A stretch of DNA of 64,000 nucleotides from NCBI RefSeq assembly GCF_000517025.1, contig NZ_KI912097.1:453688-517687 (forward strand), written 5' to 3'. Each line of letters begins with the position of its first letter. Positions within the stretch are counted from its first letter, which is position 1. The DNA is from Halonatronum saccharophilum DSM 13868. GTDB taxonomy: Bacteria > Bacillota > Halanaerobiia > Halobacteroidales > Halobacteroidaceae. Both the position numbers and the translations under genes were made by a program. The notes under the pieces were generated by a model. That model saw only the letters and a list, made by a program, of their open reading frames with translations, did not search any database and was not told the DNA's origin. Shown here piece after piece: positions 34,150-43,623 of the stretch.

Positions 34150-34821
34150 CTAGTTATTAGCTATCAACTCTTCAAATAATCTATTAAAACGGTCTTTAGA
34201 AGCTAGGATAGCGGTTGATTCTTTGATTACCTCTTTTATCATCTCTTTACTTTCTTTTAGATAAAAGGAGTTATATAGGTATCCACCTTCACCGTATTTA
34301 TCTCTTAGGTGATGGTAGATATCTTTCTGTTTAGCTTTAATATCTAAGTTAGGATAGAAGGAGTTGGAGTAATTCCATGCTCTAAGGATCATATCTCTTA
34401 TTTCTAAGCCATCCATTCTATCGCTATCGGCGATTATTTTGCCGTAGATGCTAGGAGGATTATCTTTGGAAGAAGCGCGATGATAGAGGCATGCTTGGGC
34501 AATTATATCTATCTCTTTGAGAGTGAAGAAATCCTTTAGCTTCTGGTCCATATGAACTAACTTTTCAGAATAGATATGATGTCTCCTTCTGCTTTTATTA
34601 GGGTTGTATTTTAGATAACCAAGACCTAGGTCGTGGTATGAAGCTGCAGTAAATACTATATTTGGATCTGCATTGAAAGAAGTATTTAATTTTAAAGCAG
34701 AGCTTATTACATTGTATATATGTTTTTTGTTATGTGCTTTATCAAATTTCTTATATTGTGTGATTATATTATTTTCGATATATAACTTTAATTTTTTGTT
34801 GACATCTAAAACTGTAGTCAT
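34150..34821 (-). CDS. HD-domain phosphohydrolase
   Basis: A 223-residue protein with the HD superfamily metal motif. KKHIYNVISSALKL supplies the first His, ASYHDLGLGY the HD pair, and HHIYSEKLVHM the next His. ADSDRMDG with a terminal Asp completes the metal site. Similar proteins act on nucleotides or (p)ppGpp-like molecules, but no synthetase or TGS/ACT domain is present and the substrate is unknown. It is convergent with scrB, with TGGCACTTTCGTGCC hairpin sequence between them. A good AGGAGGAG site precedes the ATG. Confidence 0.8.
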   Translation of the reverse strand: MTTVLDVNKKLKLYIENNIITQYKKFDKAHNKKHIYNVISSALKLNTSFNADPNIVFTAASYHDLGLGYLKYNPNKSRRRHHIYSEKLVHMDQKLKDFFTLKEIDIIAQACLYHRASSKDNPPSIYGKIIADSDRMDGLEIRDMILRAWNYSNSFYPNLDIKAKQKDIYHHLRDKYGEGGYLYNSFYLKESKEMIKEVIKESTAILASKDRFNRLFEELIANN

Positions 34822-35126
34822 TTTATATAATCTCTCCTCCTGTTTTGATAGTATATAGATATTTTAACACCTTTCAGATAAAAATTAAAACTAAACAATA
34901 AATTTGTAATATTTAAAAAGGTTTACTTAATAATATACAGTCTAGAGTATGGACAAATTACTTGACATCTAAAGTAAAAGAGTTTATAATTAACCTAAAT
35001 TATCACATATTATTCACATCAACGTTGATTAAAGGGTTAATTTGTCGTTTTTTAGTAGTTAGTAGTTAGTAGTGAGTAGAAGCGAAAAAAATGAGAAAAT
35101 TGAAATTAAAAAGAGGAGTGAGAAGG
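34822..35126 (+). promoter_or_regulatory. intergenic region with NSS transporter promoter
   Basis: Contains a near-consensus promoter TTGACA (34963), 16-base spacer, TATAAT (34985). Short tandem TAGTAGT/TTAGTAG units lie at 35054-35080. No gene or recognised RNA. GAGGAGTGAG is the ribosome site of the next gene. Confidence 0.6.
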
Positions 35127-36554
35127 ATGGAGAATAGCTTGAATAATCGTGAAAATTGGACATCAAGACTTGGATTTATCTTAGCTGCTGCTGGATCGGC
35201 AGTAGGTTTAGGGAATATTTGGCGTTTCCCATATGTAGCGGGAACTAATGGTGGAGCAGTATTTTTGTTAATTTATTTAGTGGCTATTGTATTAATAGGT
35301 TATCCAGTAATGACAGCTGAGATGGCATTAGGAAGAAAGAGCCATAAGAACCCTGTTGGAGCTTTTAAAGCTATTGCTCCTAAAACACCATGGTGGTTGG
35401 TTGGTGGATTAGGTGTATTTACAGGTTTTGTTATTTTGAGTTATTATTCAGTTATTGGTGGATGGTCAATGGCTTATATTGGAAAATCAATCGCTGGTTT
35501 TGCTAGTGGGGCAGAATTTGATGTGATGTTTGTAGAGCATATTGGTAGTGCTGGTTCTACTTTGTTCTGGCATGCAGCTTTTATGGCAGTAACAGTAGGA
35601 ATCATCAGTGCTGGTGTAGTTAAAGGAATTCAAAAAGCTGTAAAGGTTTTAATGCCGATATTATTTGTTTTATTATTACTATTGGTATTTCGTTCTATAA
35701 GCTTAGAAGGGGCATCTGCAGGTTTGGCATTTTATCTAACTCCAGATTTTAGTCAGATTACAACAGGAACTTTTAACGATGCTATTGCTCAAGCATTCTT
35801 TACATTAAGTTTAGGTATGGGAGCTATGATTACTTATGGTAGTTACTTGTCAGATAAGGACAGTATTAGTGACAGTGCCGGATTTGTAGTAGGTTTAGAT
35901 ACATTGATTGCTGTGTTAGCAGGTTTTGCTATCTTCCCAGCAGTATTTGCCTTAGGGTTAGATCCAGCTGCAGGACCAGGATTAACCTTTATTACTTTAC
36001 CTGCTGTCTTTGCTGAGATGCCATTAGGTGGAATATTTGGATTCTTATTCTTTGTTTTATTGACAATTGCAGCTGTAACTTCATCTATCTCTTTACTTGA
36101 AGTAGTTGTGTCTTATATAGTTGATGAGCATAATTGGGATCGTAAGAAAGCTTCAGCTATTGTTGGTGGAATTATTTTTGTAGTAGGAATACCACCTTTA
36201 TTAAGTTATAGTGTTCTTTCTGATGTTAGTTTCTTAGGAATGGATATTTTAGACACTTATGATTGGTTTGCTAATGATATCTTTTTGCCTTTAGGTGGTT
36301 TGTTAACAGCAATATTCGCTGGTTATGTTTGGGGAACTAAAAATACATCAGAAGAAATAGGTAAAAATACAAAAGGTAAATTTGGTTATTTAATTTCTGG
36401 TCTTATAGTTCCTTTTAATAAGGAAAAAGGAGAAGAGAGTGCAGAAGCTAGTAAAAAGGTTTATTTAGTTAATTGGTTTGAGATAATGCTTAAGTACTTT
36501 ATACCAGTTGCAATTGCTATAGTTATGTTTGCTGGTATTATAGATAAATTTTAA
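35127..36554 (+). CDS. sodium-dependent transporter (NSS/SNF family)
   Basis: A 475-residue multi-pass symporter of the LeuT/NSS fold. The N-terminal signature WTSRLGFILAAAGSAVGLGNIWRFPYVAGTNGGAVF holds the substrate and Na+ site in unwound TM1. TM6 region FFTLSLGMGAMITYGSYLS is also conserved. There are about 11-12 membrane segments. Bacterial members take up amino acids; the substrate here is not readable. ATG 35127 with GGAGTGAG 5-6 bases upstream is better than ATG 35091. Terminator directly downstream. Na+-coupled uptake fits a saline habitat. Confidence 0.9.
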   Translation: MENSLNNRENWTSRLGFILAAAGSAVGLGNIWRFPYVAGTNGGAVFLLIYLVAIVLIGYPVMTAEMALGRKSHKNPVGAFKAIAPKTPWWLVGGLGVFTGFVILSYYSVIGGWSMAYIGKSIAGFASGAEFDVMFVEHIGSAGSTLFWHAAFMAVTVGIISAGVVKGIQKAVKVLMPILFVLLLLLVFRSISLEGASAGLAFYLTPDFSQITTGTFNDAIAQAFFTLSLGMGAMITYGSYLSDKDSISDSAGFVVGLDTLIAVLAGFAIFPAVFALGLDPAAGPGLTFITLPAVFAEMPLGGIFGFLFFVLLTIAAVTSSISLLEVVVSYIVDEHNWDRKKASAIVGGIIFVVGIPPLLSYSVLSDVSFLGMDILDTYDWFANDIFLPLGGLLTAIFAGYVWGTKNTSEEIGKNTKGKFGYLISGLIVPFNKEKGEESAEASKKVYLVNWFEIMLKYFIPVAIAIVMFAGIIDKF

Positions 36555-36581
36555 TTTTAGAATATAATTTTATTAGACAAC

Positions 36582-36617
36582 AAAGAAGTTCTCCTTAGAG
36601 TCAAGGAGAACTTCTTT
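36582..36617. terminator. terminator after the NSS transporter
   Basis: Stem AAAGAAGTTCTCCTT and complement around AGAGTC. Confidence 0.85.
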
Positions 36618-36737
36618 AATTTAAATTACTTGAATAATATAGTGCATAACGTAAAGTTTATAATTATAAGTTTTTTTGAATAAAAACTTACTTTATGGTA
36701 TTATAGTCTAAGATTAAGATAATGAGGAGTGAGTAGG

Positions 36738-38225
36738 ATGATACAAACGCAAACTTTAGTTACATTTTTGGTCTACTTCATCTTTTTGATGGGGGTAGGG
36801 CTTTATTTCTATAAGAAAACAACAAATGTTGAAGATTATTTATTAGGTGGTCGTGGTATGGGAAGTTGGGTTACAGCCCTTTCAGCCCAAGCTAGTGATA
36901 TGAGTGGTTGGCTTCTTATGGGATTACCTGGGGCAGTTTATTTAGGAGGAGTAGAACAATCTTGGATTGCAATTGGGTTATTTATAGGTACAGCTTTAAA
37001 CTGGAAGTTTGTCTCCCCTAGATTGAGGGTTTATACAGGCAAGACCGATTCGATGACCTTACCCTCATTTTTTGAAGACAGGTTTAAAGATCCAACTGGT
37101 CTTTTGAGGATTATAAGTGCACTTATAACACTTATATTTTTTACAATATATTCATCTTCAGGTTTGGTAGCGTCGGGAATATTGTTTGAATCTATGTTTG
37201 GAATGAATTACACGTTAGCTGTAGTTATAGGGGCAGTTATAATTATTTTGTATACCTTCTTAGGTGGATTTTTGGCTGTTTGCTGGACAGATCTCTTCCA
37301 AGGTATATTAATGTTCTTTGCTATTATTATAGTACCAGCATTAGCTTATAATTCAGTTGGAGGTATGGAGGCTATAAGTGAAGCTATGTTAGCAAATGAG
37401 ATATCGACTTCTTTATTTGGTAATGGAAATTTCTCTTTGTTAGCTACTATCTCTACCTTGGCATGGGGTCTTGGTTACTTTGGTCAACCTCATATCCTTG
37501 CTAGGTTTATGAGTATCGATTCGATTAAGAAGATACCAAAGTCTATGACTATTGCTATAGTTTGGGTCTTTATCTCTCTTATTGGGGCAGTATTTGTAGG
37601 GTTAATCTCTATTCCTATGTTCCCGCAGATTGCAGATAGTGAGAGGGTTTTTATTGAGATGATCGCTTATATCTTCAATCCTTGGGTAGGAGGAATTTTA
37701 CTGGCAGCAATATTATCTGCTATTATGTCAACAATAGATTCGCAGCTTTTGGTTTCTTCATCTACTTTAACTGAGGATTTCTATAGCAAGGTAATCAAAA
37801 AAGAGGCTACAGAAAAGGAGCTTATGCATGTAGGAAGAATCTGTGTTCTTTTAATCTCTATAGTAGCTTTATTTTTAGCTTTAAATCCAGATAATACAGT
37901 CTTGGGACTAGTTGCTTATGCTTGGGGTGGCTTTGGTGCAGCCTTTGGCCCGATAGTTCTTTTTGCCCTGTTTTCCAAGAAGACTACTTGGAAATCTGCT
38001 TTAGCAGGGATGATAACAGGAACACTTGTCTTAGTTATTTGGAAGCAGGTAGGCTTAGATGCCCATCTTTATGAGATAGTGCCTGGGTTTATAGCTAATA
38101 TATTGGTCATTTATACAATGAACTTCTTTATTGTAGATGATAATGAGGAGATACTAGAGGAGTTTAATCAAGTAGAAGAAGCTGTTAAAGCAGGAGAGGT
38201 TATCAGTGGAGATATAACAGTTTAA
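36738..38225 (+). CDS. putP: sodium/proline symporter
   Basis: A 495-residue SSS-family transporter with about 13 membrane segments. TALSAQASDMSGWLLMGLPGAVYLGG and the Na+-site region STIDSQLLVSSSTLTEDFY match PutP closely, as does AWGLGYFGQPHILARFMSI. PutP imports proline with Na+, for nutrition or as a compatible solute. ATG 36738 is preferred over GTG 36729, which overlaps the GAGGAGTGAG site. Single gene with a terminator. Together with the adjacent NSS transporter it suggests heavy reliance on sodium-coupled amino acid uptake. Confidence 0.93.
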   Translation: MIQTQTLVTFLVYFIFLMGVGLYFYKKTTNVEDYLLGGRGMGSWVTALSAQASDMSGWLLMGLPGAVYLGGVEQSWIAIGLFIGTALNWKFVSPRLRVYTGKTDSMTLPSFFEDRFKDPTGLLRIISALITLIFFTIYSSSGLVASGILFESMFGMNYTLAVVIGAVIIILYTFLGGFLAVCWTDLFQGILMFFAIIIVPALAYNSVGGMEAISEAMLANEISTSLFGNGNFSLLATISTLAWGLGYFGQPHILARFMSIDSIKKIPKSMTIAIVWVFISLIGAVFVGLISIPMFPQIADSERVFIEMIAYIFNPWVGGILLAAILSAIMSTIDSQLLVSSSTLTEDFYSKVIKKEATEKELMHVGRICVLLISIVALFLALNPDNTVLGLVAYAWGGFGAAFGPIVLFALFSKKTTWKSALAGMITGTLVLVIWKQVGLDAHLYEIVPGFIANILVIYTMNFFIVDDNEEILEEFNQVEEAVKAGEVISGDITV

Positions 38226-38236
38226 TATTTTGATAT

Positions 38237-38276
38237 AAAAAAGATAGTTATCGCTTAGGTGATAGCTATCTTTTTT
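38237..38276 (+). terminator. terminator after putP
   Basis: Stem AAAGATAGTTATC with GATAGCTATCTTT and a T-run. Confidence 0.85.
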
Positions 38277-38296
38277 TATATGGGGATATTGTTTTA

Positions 38297-38475
38297 TAGT
38301 AATAAAGCGTAGCTTTATTACTGGTGATGAGTAATCAGTAATGGGTAAAACCTTAAGAAAACAGAAACCCCTTTGTTCCCTAAGACTTATAAGAGGTTTT
38401 GAGATTTTTGACTTTACTCATTACTCTTCACTCATTACCCATTACTAGTGGCACGAAAGTGCCACTTTATTACTA
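38297..38475 (+). repeat. MITE-like element, copy 2
   Basis: The best preserved copy, 179 bp with exact terminal inverted repeats TAGTAATAAAG/CTTTATTACTA, flanked on both sides by TA. Left half carries GATGAGTAATCAGTAATGGG. Right half carries the complement plus the hairpin GTGGCACGAAAGTGCCAC. No coding capacity. Confidence 0.8.
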
Positions 38476-38555
38476 TAAATGCTTGCGTTAATATTATAGC
38501 AAAATCAAATAAATGGTATTATAATCTATATAAATAGATAGTAAAGGGGAGATGG

Positions 38556-39272
38556 ATGAAGATGATCAAGATAGGGCATCGAGGAGCTTCAGGGATTGCA
38601 CCAGAGAATACTAGAAGTGCTTTTCTTAAAGCAATAGAGTTAGGAATGGATATGGTAGAGTTGGATGTGCAGTTATCTAAAGATGAAGAATTAATTGTTT
38701 TTCATGATAAAGATTTAAAGAGGATGGCTGGGGTTAAGCGGACTGTAAATTCAATGGACTTATTAGATTTAAAAGCTTTAGATATTGGAAGTAGTTTTGG
38801 AGATGAATTCAAAGGAGAAAGAATAATGACTTTAAAAGAGGTTATTGAACTAGCAAAAGAAAAGTTGAGTTTAAATATTGAGATCAAGGAAATGGGTAGA
38901 AAAAGAAAGTTGGTAGTTAAGAAGGTGATAGATCTTTTGGAAGAGGAAGATTTTAAGAGTGAGGTTATTATATCTTCTTTTAATAAAAAGCTTTTAAATA
39001 TGGCTAGATCTATGGATAAAGATATTAGTTTAGCCTTGATCTTTTCCTCCTCAAGAGTTAAAGCTTTAAAGATTAGTCAAGAGCTAAAACTTCAGGCTGT
39101 ACATCCTCATCACTCGATATTAACAGAGGGAAAGGTTAAAGGTTATAAGGGTTTAGGGCTAATGGTTAATACTTGGACGGTTAATGATAAAGAAAAAGCA
39201 GATGAACTTTGTGGGTGGGGAGTTGATGGAATTATGACAGATTTCCCAAAAATATTCAAAAATGAGGAATAA
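38556..39272 (+). CDS. ugpQ: glycerophosphodiester phosphodiesterase
   Basis: A 238-residue cytoplasmic GDPD that hydrolyses deacylated phospholipids to glycerol-3-phosphate and an alcohol. GHRGASGIAPENT near the N-terminus holds the first catalytic His and Arg. MVELDVQLSKDEELIVFHDKDLKR supplies the metal ligands and second His. The C-terminal VNTWTVNDKEKADEL...VDGIMTDFP is typical. AGGGGAG is 5 bases before the chosen ATG; an alternative ATG lies two codons further on. No signal peptide. Gene symbol by similarity to the small cytoplasmic class. Confidence 0.9.
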   Translation: MKMIKIGHRGASGIAPENTRSAFLKAIELGMDMVELDVQLSKDEELIVFHDKDLKRMAGVKRTVNSMDLLDLKALDIGSSFGDEFKGERIMTLKEVIELAKEKLSLNIEIKEMGRKRKLVVKKVIDLLEEEDFKSEVIISSFNKKLLNMARSMDKDISLALIFSSSRVKALKISQELKLQAVHPHHSILTEGKVKGYKGLGLMVNTWTVNDKEKADELCGWGVDGIMTDFPKIFKNEE

Positions 39273-39431
39273 CTCAATGTAAGATTTAAGTAAATATAAA
39301 TAACAAGGATATAAGACCAGTAAATGAATTTTCTATAATATTTCAAAAAATATGTAGGGATTATAGTGATGGAAGGAGAATTATATAAATATAGATAGAT
39401 TTAAAATTTTTATAAAGTAAGGTAGGTTCTT

Positions 39432-40352
39432 ATGAGAGATTATGGAAGAAAAACTAGTTATATTGAGAAGCCAAGCCCTAAAAAGTATAATTTGAACTCC
39501 TTTATTATAGTCGTAATGGGTCTTATAGTTCTTTCTTTATTAGTTATATTGGCAGTTAACTTTTTTGGATACCATTCGACTAGATTGATCACCACATCCT
39601 ATGGAAGGGTTAGGGATGAATTTAATACTAAAGGAATATTAATTAGGGATGAAGAGGTAACTTTAGCTTCAAAGGGAGGTATAGTCAAACTGCATCTGGA
39701 GGAAGGTAGGAGGGTTAGTATAGGAAACCATATTGCTACAATTGAAGACGCTGGAGAAAATGTCGATCTATATAATTATAGGTCTGGTCTTTTAAGTTAT
39801 AAAGTTGATGGTTTAGAATCAACTTTAAGGATGGAGGAGAGAGAGAAATTAGATTATTCTAGGTTTAATAGTTTAAAAGGAAAGTCTAACCCGATAAGAG
39901 ATGGTGACAAGGTAAATATCGGTCGACCAATTTTTAAAATTGTTGATAATTTCAAGTTCTATTTGGCAGTTCTTTTACCTCAAGAGCAATTATCAAAGTA
40001 TGAGGTTGGAACAGGTGTTGAAATTTTATTTTCAGAAGTAGAAGGTCAATATTTTAGAGCTAAGGTAGATAAAATAATACCTGATAATCCCCAGAACATT
40101 ATGTTGATAGAGATAAGGAGATATATCCCAGAACTCTTAAATTTACGAAAGACTGAGGTCAAAGTAGTTAGAAGGCAATATCATGGTATTGTTATACCCA
40201 ATTCTGCTTTAATTGAAAATAAAGATAAAATAGGAGTTTTGGTAAATGGATATACTAAGAATTACTTTAGAGAAGTTGAAGTGATTGGAGAGGTAGGAGA
40301 GAAGGCTATTATTAAGGGGATAGGACCAGGTTTTGATATCTTTGTTAACTAG
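39432..40352 (+). CDS. HlyD-like membrane protein of the ylm region
   Basis: A 306-residue protein with one N-terminal membrane segment (residues ~24-47, FIIVVMGLIVLSLLVILAVNFFG) and an extracytoplasmic part. It has a split biotinyl/lipoyl-like fold (GIVKLHLEEGRRVSIGNHIATIED ... NPIRDGDKVNIGRPIFKI), then beta-barrel HlyD_3-like segments and a VIPNSALIE word. The coiled-coil hairpin of true membrane-fusion proteins is short or absent. Similar HlyD-like proteins occur near ylmE/sepF/divIVA in Firmicutes, so a cell-envelope role is more likely than drug efflux. No transporter lies adjacent. Confidence 0.75.
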   Translation: MRDYGRKTSYIEKPSPKKYNLNSFIIVVMGLIVLSLLVILAVNFFGYHSTRLITTSYGRVRDEFNTKGILIRDEEVTLASKGGIVKLHLEEGRRVSIGNHIATIEDAGENVDLYNYRSGLLSYKVDGLESTLRMEEREKLDYSRFNSLKGKSNPIRDGDKVNIGRPIFKIVDNFKFYLAVLLPQEQLSKYEVGTGVEILFSEVEGQYFRAKVDKIIPDNPQNIMLIEIRRYIPELLNLRKTEVKVVRRQYHGIVIPNSALIENKDKIGVLVNGYTKNYFREVEVIGEVGEKAIIKGIGPGFDIFVN

Positions 40353-40459
40353 TTGGATATTATTTCAAAAAGTATGTTTTCTAAGGTAGAGACAGGTATT
40401 GTCTGATATATGATCTTTTATCGGATTTACCTGTTAATATAAAAAGAGGGGGAATAGCT

Positions 40460-41773
40460 ATGAGAAAAATTTACCTGTTGGATACAAATGTTATTTTACA
40501 TGACCCAAGGGCAATCTTTTCATTTGAAGACAACCTTGTTATTATTCCTATGGTTGTAATTGAGGAGGTAGACGATCAAAAGAAGAGACAAGATTCAGTA
40601 GGTAGAAATGCTAGATTATTCTCCAGGTATCTGGATGGATTAAGAAAAAAAGGCAAGTTATCAGAAGGTGTAGAATTAGAATCTTCTGGTCTTGTAAGGA
40701 TTGAGTCTGAATATGAAAAAGATTTTTCAGAAGGCCTTGATGTAAATAAAGCTGATAACAAGATATTAGCTACAGCTTTATATCTTCAAAGAAGTCAGGA
40801 CTATTCAGTTATATTGGTATCTAAGGATATAAATATGAGAATTAAATCTGATGCTATTGATATAAAAGCGGAAGATTATGAGACTGATGCTGTAAATGTT
40901 GATGAACTTTATTCTGGTCTTTTAAATTTGAAAGTTTCACCAGCTAAGATTGATAAATTCTTTAAAACTAAGAATTTATCATTAGAAGAATTAGGCTTGG
41001 AAGAGGAATTACACCCAAATCAATATGTTAATTTAGAGGATGAATTTGGAGGATCACAATCTGCTTTATGTCGGTATGATATGGTTCGTAAATCTTTGGT
41101 TCCTCTTATATTTGATAAGAAAGAGGTTTGGGGGATTAGCCCTCGAAATCGCGAACAGAAATGTGCTTTTGAATTGCTTTTAAATGATAATATTAAGTTG
41201 GTGACTTTAGTTGGTAAGGCAGGGACCGGAAAGACTTTGTTGGCTTTGGCAGCCGGTCTGCAAAAGGTTGTTGAAGAGAAGGAGTATAAGAAGTTGATAG
41301 TTACAAGGCCTATCGTTCCAATGGGCAATGACCTTGGTTATCTTCCAGGGGATAAAGATGAAAAGTTGGCCCCTTGGATGAAGCCTATCTTTGACAATAT
41401 GGAATTTTTAGTAGGTGGTAATGATAATGATGGTGGGAATCCAGTTGCTGATCTGAAAGCGATGAATCTAATTGAGATGGAAGCTATCACTTATATACGA
41501 GGCAGGAGTATTCCAGATCAATTTATTATTGTCGATGAAGCCCAGAATTTAACTCCTCATGAGTTAAAGACCATTATAACTAGAGCTGGAGAGAATAGTA
41601 AGATTATTCTAACTGGTGATCCATATCAGATAGATCACCCTTACCTAGATAGTAATAGTAATGGCTTGACTTATGTAGTTGAGCGTTTGAAGGATAAAAA
41701 GTTGTTTGGTCATATGACTCTAAATAAAGGTGAAAGATCTAAATTAGCTGAATTAGCTGCAAGTTGTCTATAA
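40460..41773 (+). CDS. PIN-PhoH fusion ATPase (PhoH2/YlaK-like)
   Basis: A 437-residue protein with an N-terminal PIN nuclease domain and a C-terminal PhoH ATPase. The PIN part has LLDTNVILHDP with acidic residues and VNKADNKILATAL. The ATPase has Walker A VGKAGTGKTLLALAAG, the PhoH signature VTRPIVPMGNDLGYLPGD, and Walker B FIIVDEAQNLTPHE with sensor ILTGDPYQID. PhoH2 proteins unwind and cleave RNA. All PIN acidic positions that I can recognise are present, so both activities should be intact. AGAGGGGG precedes the ATG. Cytoplasmic. Confidence 0.92.
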   Translation: MRKIYLLDTNVILHDPRAIFSFEDNLVIIPMVVIEEVDDQKKRQDSVGRNARLFSRYLDGLRKKGKLSEGVELESSGLVRIESEYEKDFSEGLDVNKADNKILATALYLQRSQDYSVILVSKDINMRIKSDAIDIKAEDYETDAVNVDELYSGLLNLKVSPAKIDKFFKTKNLSLEELGLEEELHPNQYVNLEDEFGGSQSALCRYDMVRKSLVPLIFDKKEVWGISPRNREQKCAFELLLNDNIKLVTLVGKAGTGKTLLALAAGLQKVVEEKEYKKLIVTRPIVPMGNDLGYLPGDKDEKLAPWMKPIFDNMEFLVGGNDNDGGNPVADLKAMNLIEMEAITYIRGRSIPDQFIIVDEAQNLTPHELKTIITRAGENSKIILTGDPYQIDHPYLDSNSNGLTYVVERLKDKKLFGHMTLNKGERSKLAELAASCL

Positions 41774-42017
41774 GCTACACTAGTTATCAGTTTTTAGTTA
41801 TCGGCCAAAGGTCTTAAGAACTTCAAGATCGTGATTTTAGTTAACGGTTGACCTGTGAGTTTTAAATCTTCGGTTTCAAAGTCTAAACTCTTCGTGGGAA
41901 GCCATTAAAAATTATTTATGACAAAAGACATTGGCTGATAGCTGACTATTTGATTAATATATTACTTCAAGTTGGATTTTTACATACCAAGTTTAAATTA
42001 AGGAGGAGTTATCAATA
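41774..42017. repeat. intergenic repeat relic before yggS
   Basis: No gene. AGTTATCAGTTTTTAGTTATC near the start and TTGGCTGATAGCTGACTATTTG near 41931-41952 belong to the AGCTGA repeat family. GAGTTTTAAATC... with TTCGTGGGAAGCC recalls the repeat block at 16.5 kb. AGGAGGAG is the ribosome site for the next gene. Confidence 0.4.
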
Positions 42018-42719
42018 ATGGAAGAGGTAAGAAAGAGACTCTTACAGGTGCAAGGGCGAATAGATAAAGCACTTTTGAAATCTGGTCGAAGTAAATCGGA
42101 GGTTAAATTAATATCGGTTTCAAAGAATCATTCCCTTGATAAGATGGAGGTTGTCTTAGAGGAGGGAATTATTGATTTTGGGGAGAGTAGAGTACAAGAG
42201 TTAGATGATAAGTACCAAAGCTTTTCTAAAGAGGTTAATTGGCATATGATTGGACACTTACAAAGGAATAAGGTTAAGTATTTAGCTAGAATACCAAGTT
42301 GCAAGCTTATTCATTCGGTAGATAGTATTAGGTTAGCTAAGGAGATAAATAAGAGGGCCAACAATGAAGAAAGAGTAATGAATATTTTGGTTCAAGTAAA
42401 TACAGCTCAAGATGATAATAAGTACGGTATTAGTTATAAAGAAGGGGTAGATTTTGTCAAGAAAGTCAGTGCTTTAGATAATGTAAAGGTAAAAGGTTTG
42501 ATGACTATAGCCCCTTACTCTTCTGATCCTGAAAATGTTAGACCTTATTTTCGGAAGCTAAAAGAACTTTCTTTAGAGATTAAAAAAGAAGGAATAGAGG
42601 GGGTAGAGATGAAAGAACTTTCTATGGGAATGAGCAATGACCTTGAGGTAGCTATAGAGGAGGGTGCTACTTTATTGCGAGTAGGATCTGGAATTTTTGG
42701 AGAAAGAGATTATAATTGA
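42018..42719 (+). CDS. yggS: YggS-type PLP homeostasis protein
   Basis: A 233-residue PLP-binding protein (YggS/YlmE/PLPBP), a fold-type III barrel that regulates free PLP levels. The PLP lysine lies in KLISVSKNHSLDKM. NWHMIGHLQRNKVKYL, VNTAQDDNKYGI, and the phosphate loop ELSMGMSNDLEVAIEEGATLLRVGSGIFG are typical. Start of a compact cluster yggS-proC-yggT-ylmH-divIVA transcribed together, matching the ylm cluster next to divIVA in other Firmicutes. SepF, often present, is absent here, and proC takes its place. Confidence 0.94.
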   Translation: MEEVRKRLLQVQGRIDKALLKSGRSKSEVKLISVSKNHSLDKMEVVLEEGIIDFGESRVQELDDKYQSFSKEVNWHMIGHLQRNKVKYLARIPSCKLIHSVDSIRLAKEINKRANNEERVMNILVQVNTAQDDNKYGISYKEGVDFVKKVSALDNVKVKGLMTIAPYSSDPENVRPYFRKLKELSLEIKKEGIEGVEMKELSMGMSNDLEVAIEEGATLLRVGSGIFGERDYN

Positions 42720-42735
42720 CAAAGCTTACTAGTGC

Positions 42736-42763
42736 TTGATTGCTAAAGTTGTTATGGTATAAT
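42736..42763 (+). promoter_or_regulatory. candidate promoter before proC
   Basis: TTGATT (42736), 16-base spacer, TATAAT (42758), in the short gap after yggS. It may add transcription of the proC-divIVA part of the cluster. Confidence 0.5.
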
Positions 42764-42813
42764 AAATTATAAAGATTATTAAGGGTTTATAAGAGATGAG
42801 GGGAAGGGGAAAG

Positions 42814-43623
42814 ATGAATAAGATAGGAGTTATTGGTGCAGGTGCTATGGCAGAAGCCTTGATTGAAGGTTTTTTATCTGAAGGTGTTTTTGCTTCTGAT
42901 GATATATATATAAGTGATATTAAAGATAGTAGAGTTAGAGAGTTAGAAAAGAAATATGGTGTAGTAGGAAGAGTTAACAATAAGGATTTAGTCTCTGATG
43001 TAGATTATATAGTCTTAGCTGTTAAACCAAAAGGTATTTTTAGTGTTTTAGAGGAGGTAAAGGAGGAGGTTAAGTTATCGCAGATAGTTATCTCTATTGC
43101 TGCTGGAATCTCTACTGAAAATATTGAAGAAATCTTGAAAGAAGGGGCCAAAGTAGTACGGTTGATGCCTAATACTCCCCTTTTGGTAGGTGAGGGGGCA
43201 ATTGCTTACTCTTTAGGTTCTTCTGTTAGCTTAGAAGAAGGAAATATAATTGAAGAGCTGTTAAGCCCAATCTCTTTAGTAGCTAAGGTTGGAGAAGAGC
43301 AGATGGCAGCCGTTACTGGTTTAAGTGGAAGTGGTCCTGCGTATATATACTTAATCATTGAAGCGTTAATGGATGCAGGGATAAATGTTGGTTTGGATAA
43401 AGAACTTGCTTTAGATCTTAGTCTACAAACTGTAATTGGTTCAGCTAAGATGGTCAAAGAATCTAACTTGCATCCAGCAGAGTTGAAGAATATGGTTACA
43501 TCTCCAGGTGGGACTACAATTGCAGCTTTGAAAGTTTTGGAGGAAAGAGGACTTCGTTCTGCTCTTTATGAAGCAGTAGAGGCATCAGCAAATAAATCTA
43601 AAAGGTTAAAGGAGGAGAGTTAG
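42814..43623 (+). CDS. proC: pyrroline-5-carboxylate reductase
   Basis: A 269-residue NAD(P)H-dependent enzyme for the last step of proline synthesis. The Rossmann motif GVIGAGAMAEALIEG starts the protein, followed by DYIVLAVKP and RLMPNTPLLVGEGA. The C-terminal LSGSGPAYIYLIIEAL and MVTSPGGTTIAALKVLEE complete the active site. ATG 42814 with AAGGGGAAAG is preferred over ATG 42796. The stop codon overlaps the GTG of yggT by one base. Proline is also a compatible solute, which fits the PutP gene nearby. Confidence 0.95.
   Translation: MNKIGVIGAGAMAEALIEGFLSEGVFASDDIYISDIKDSRVRELEKKYGVVGRVNNKDLVSDVDYIVLAVKPKGIFSVLEEVKEEVKLSQIVISIAAGISTENIEEILKEGAKVVRLMPNTPLLVGEGAIAYSLGSSVSLEEGNIIEELLSPISLVAKVGEEQMAAVTGLSGSGPAYIYLIIEALMDAGINVGLDKELALDLSLQTVIGSAKMVKESNLHPAELKNMVTSPGGTTIAALKVLEERGLRSALYEAVEASANKSKRLKEES

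Noticed and set aside
36738-38225. Pantothenate or sulfur-type SSS transporter instead of PutP
   Set aside because: The TM2 and TM6-9 segments match proline symporters more closely. Substrate is still inferred.
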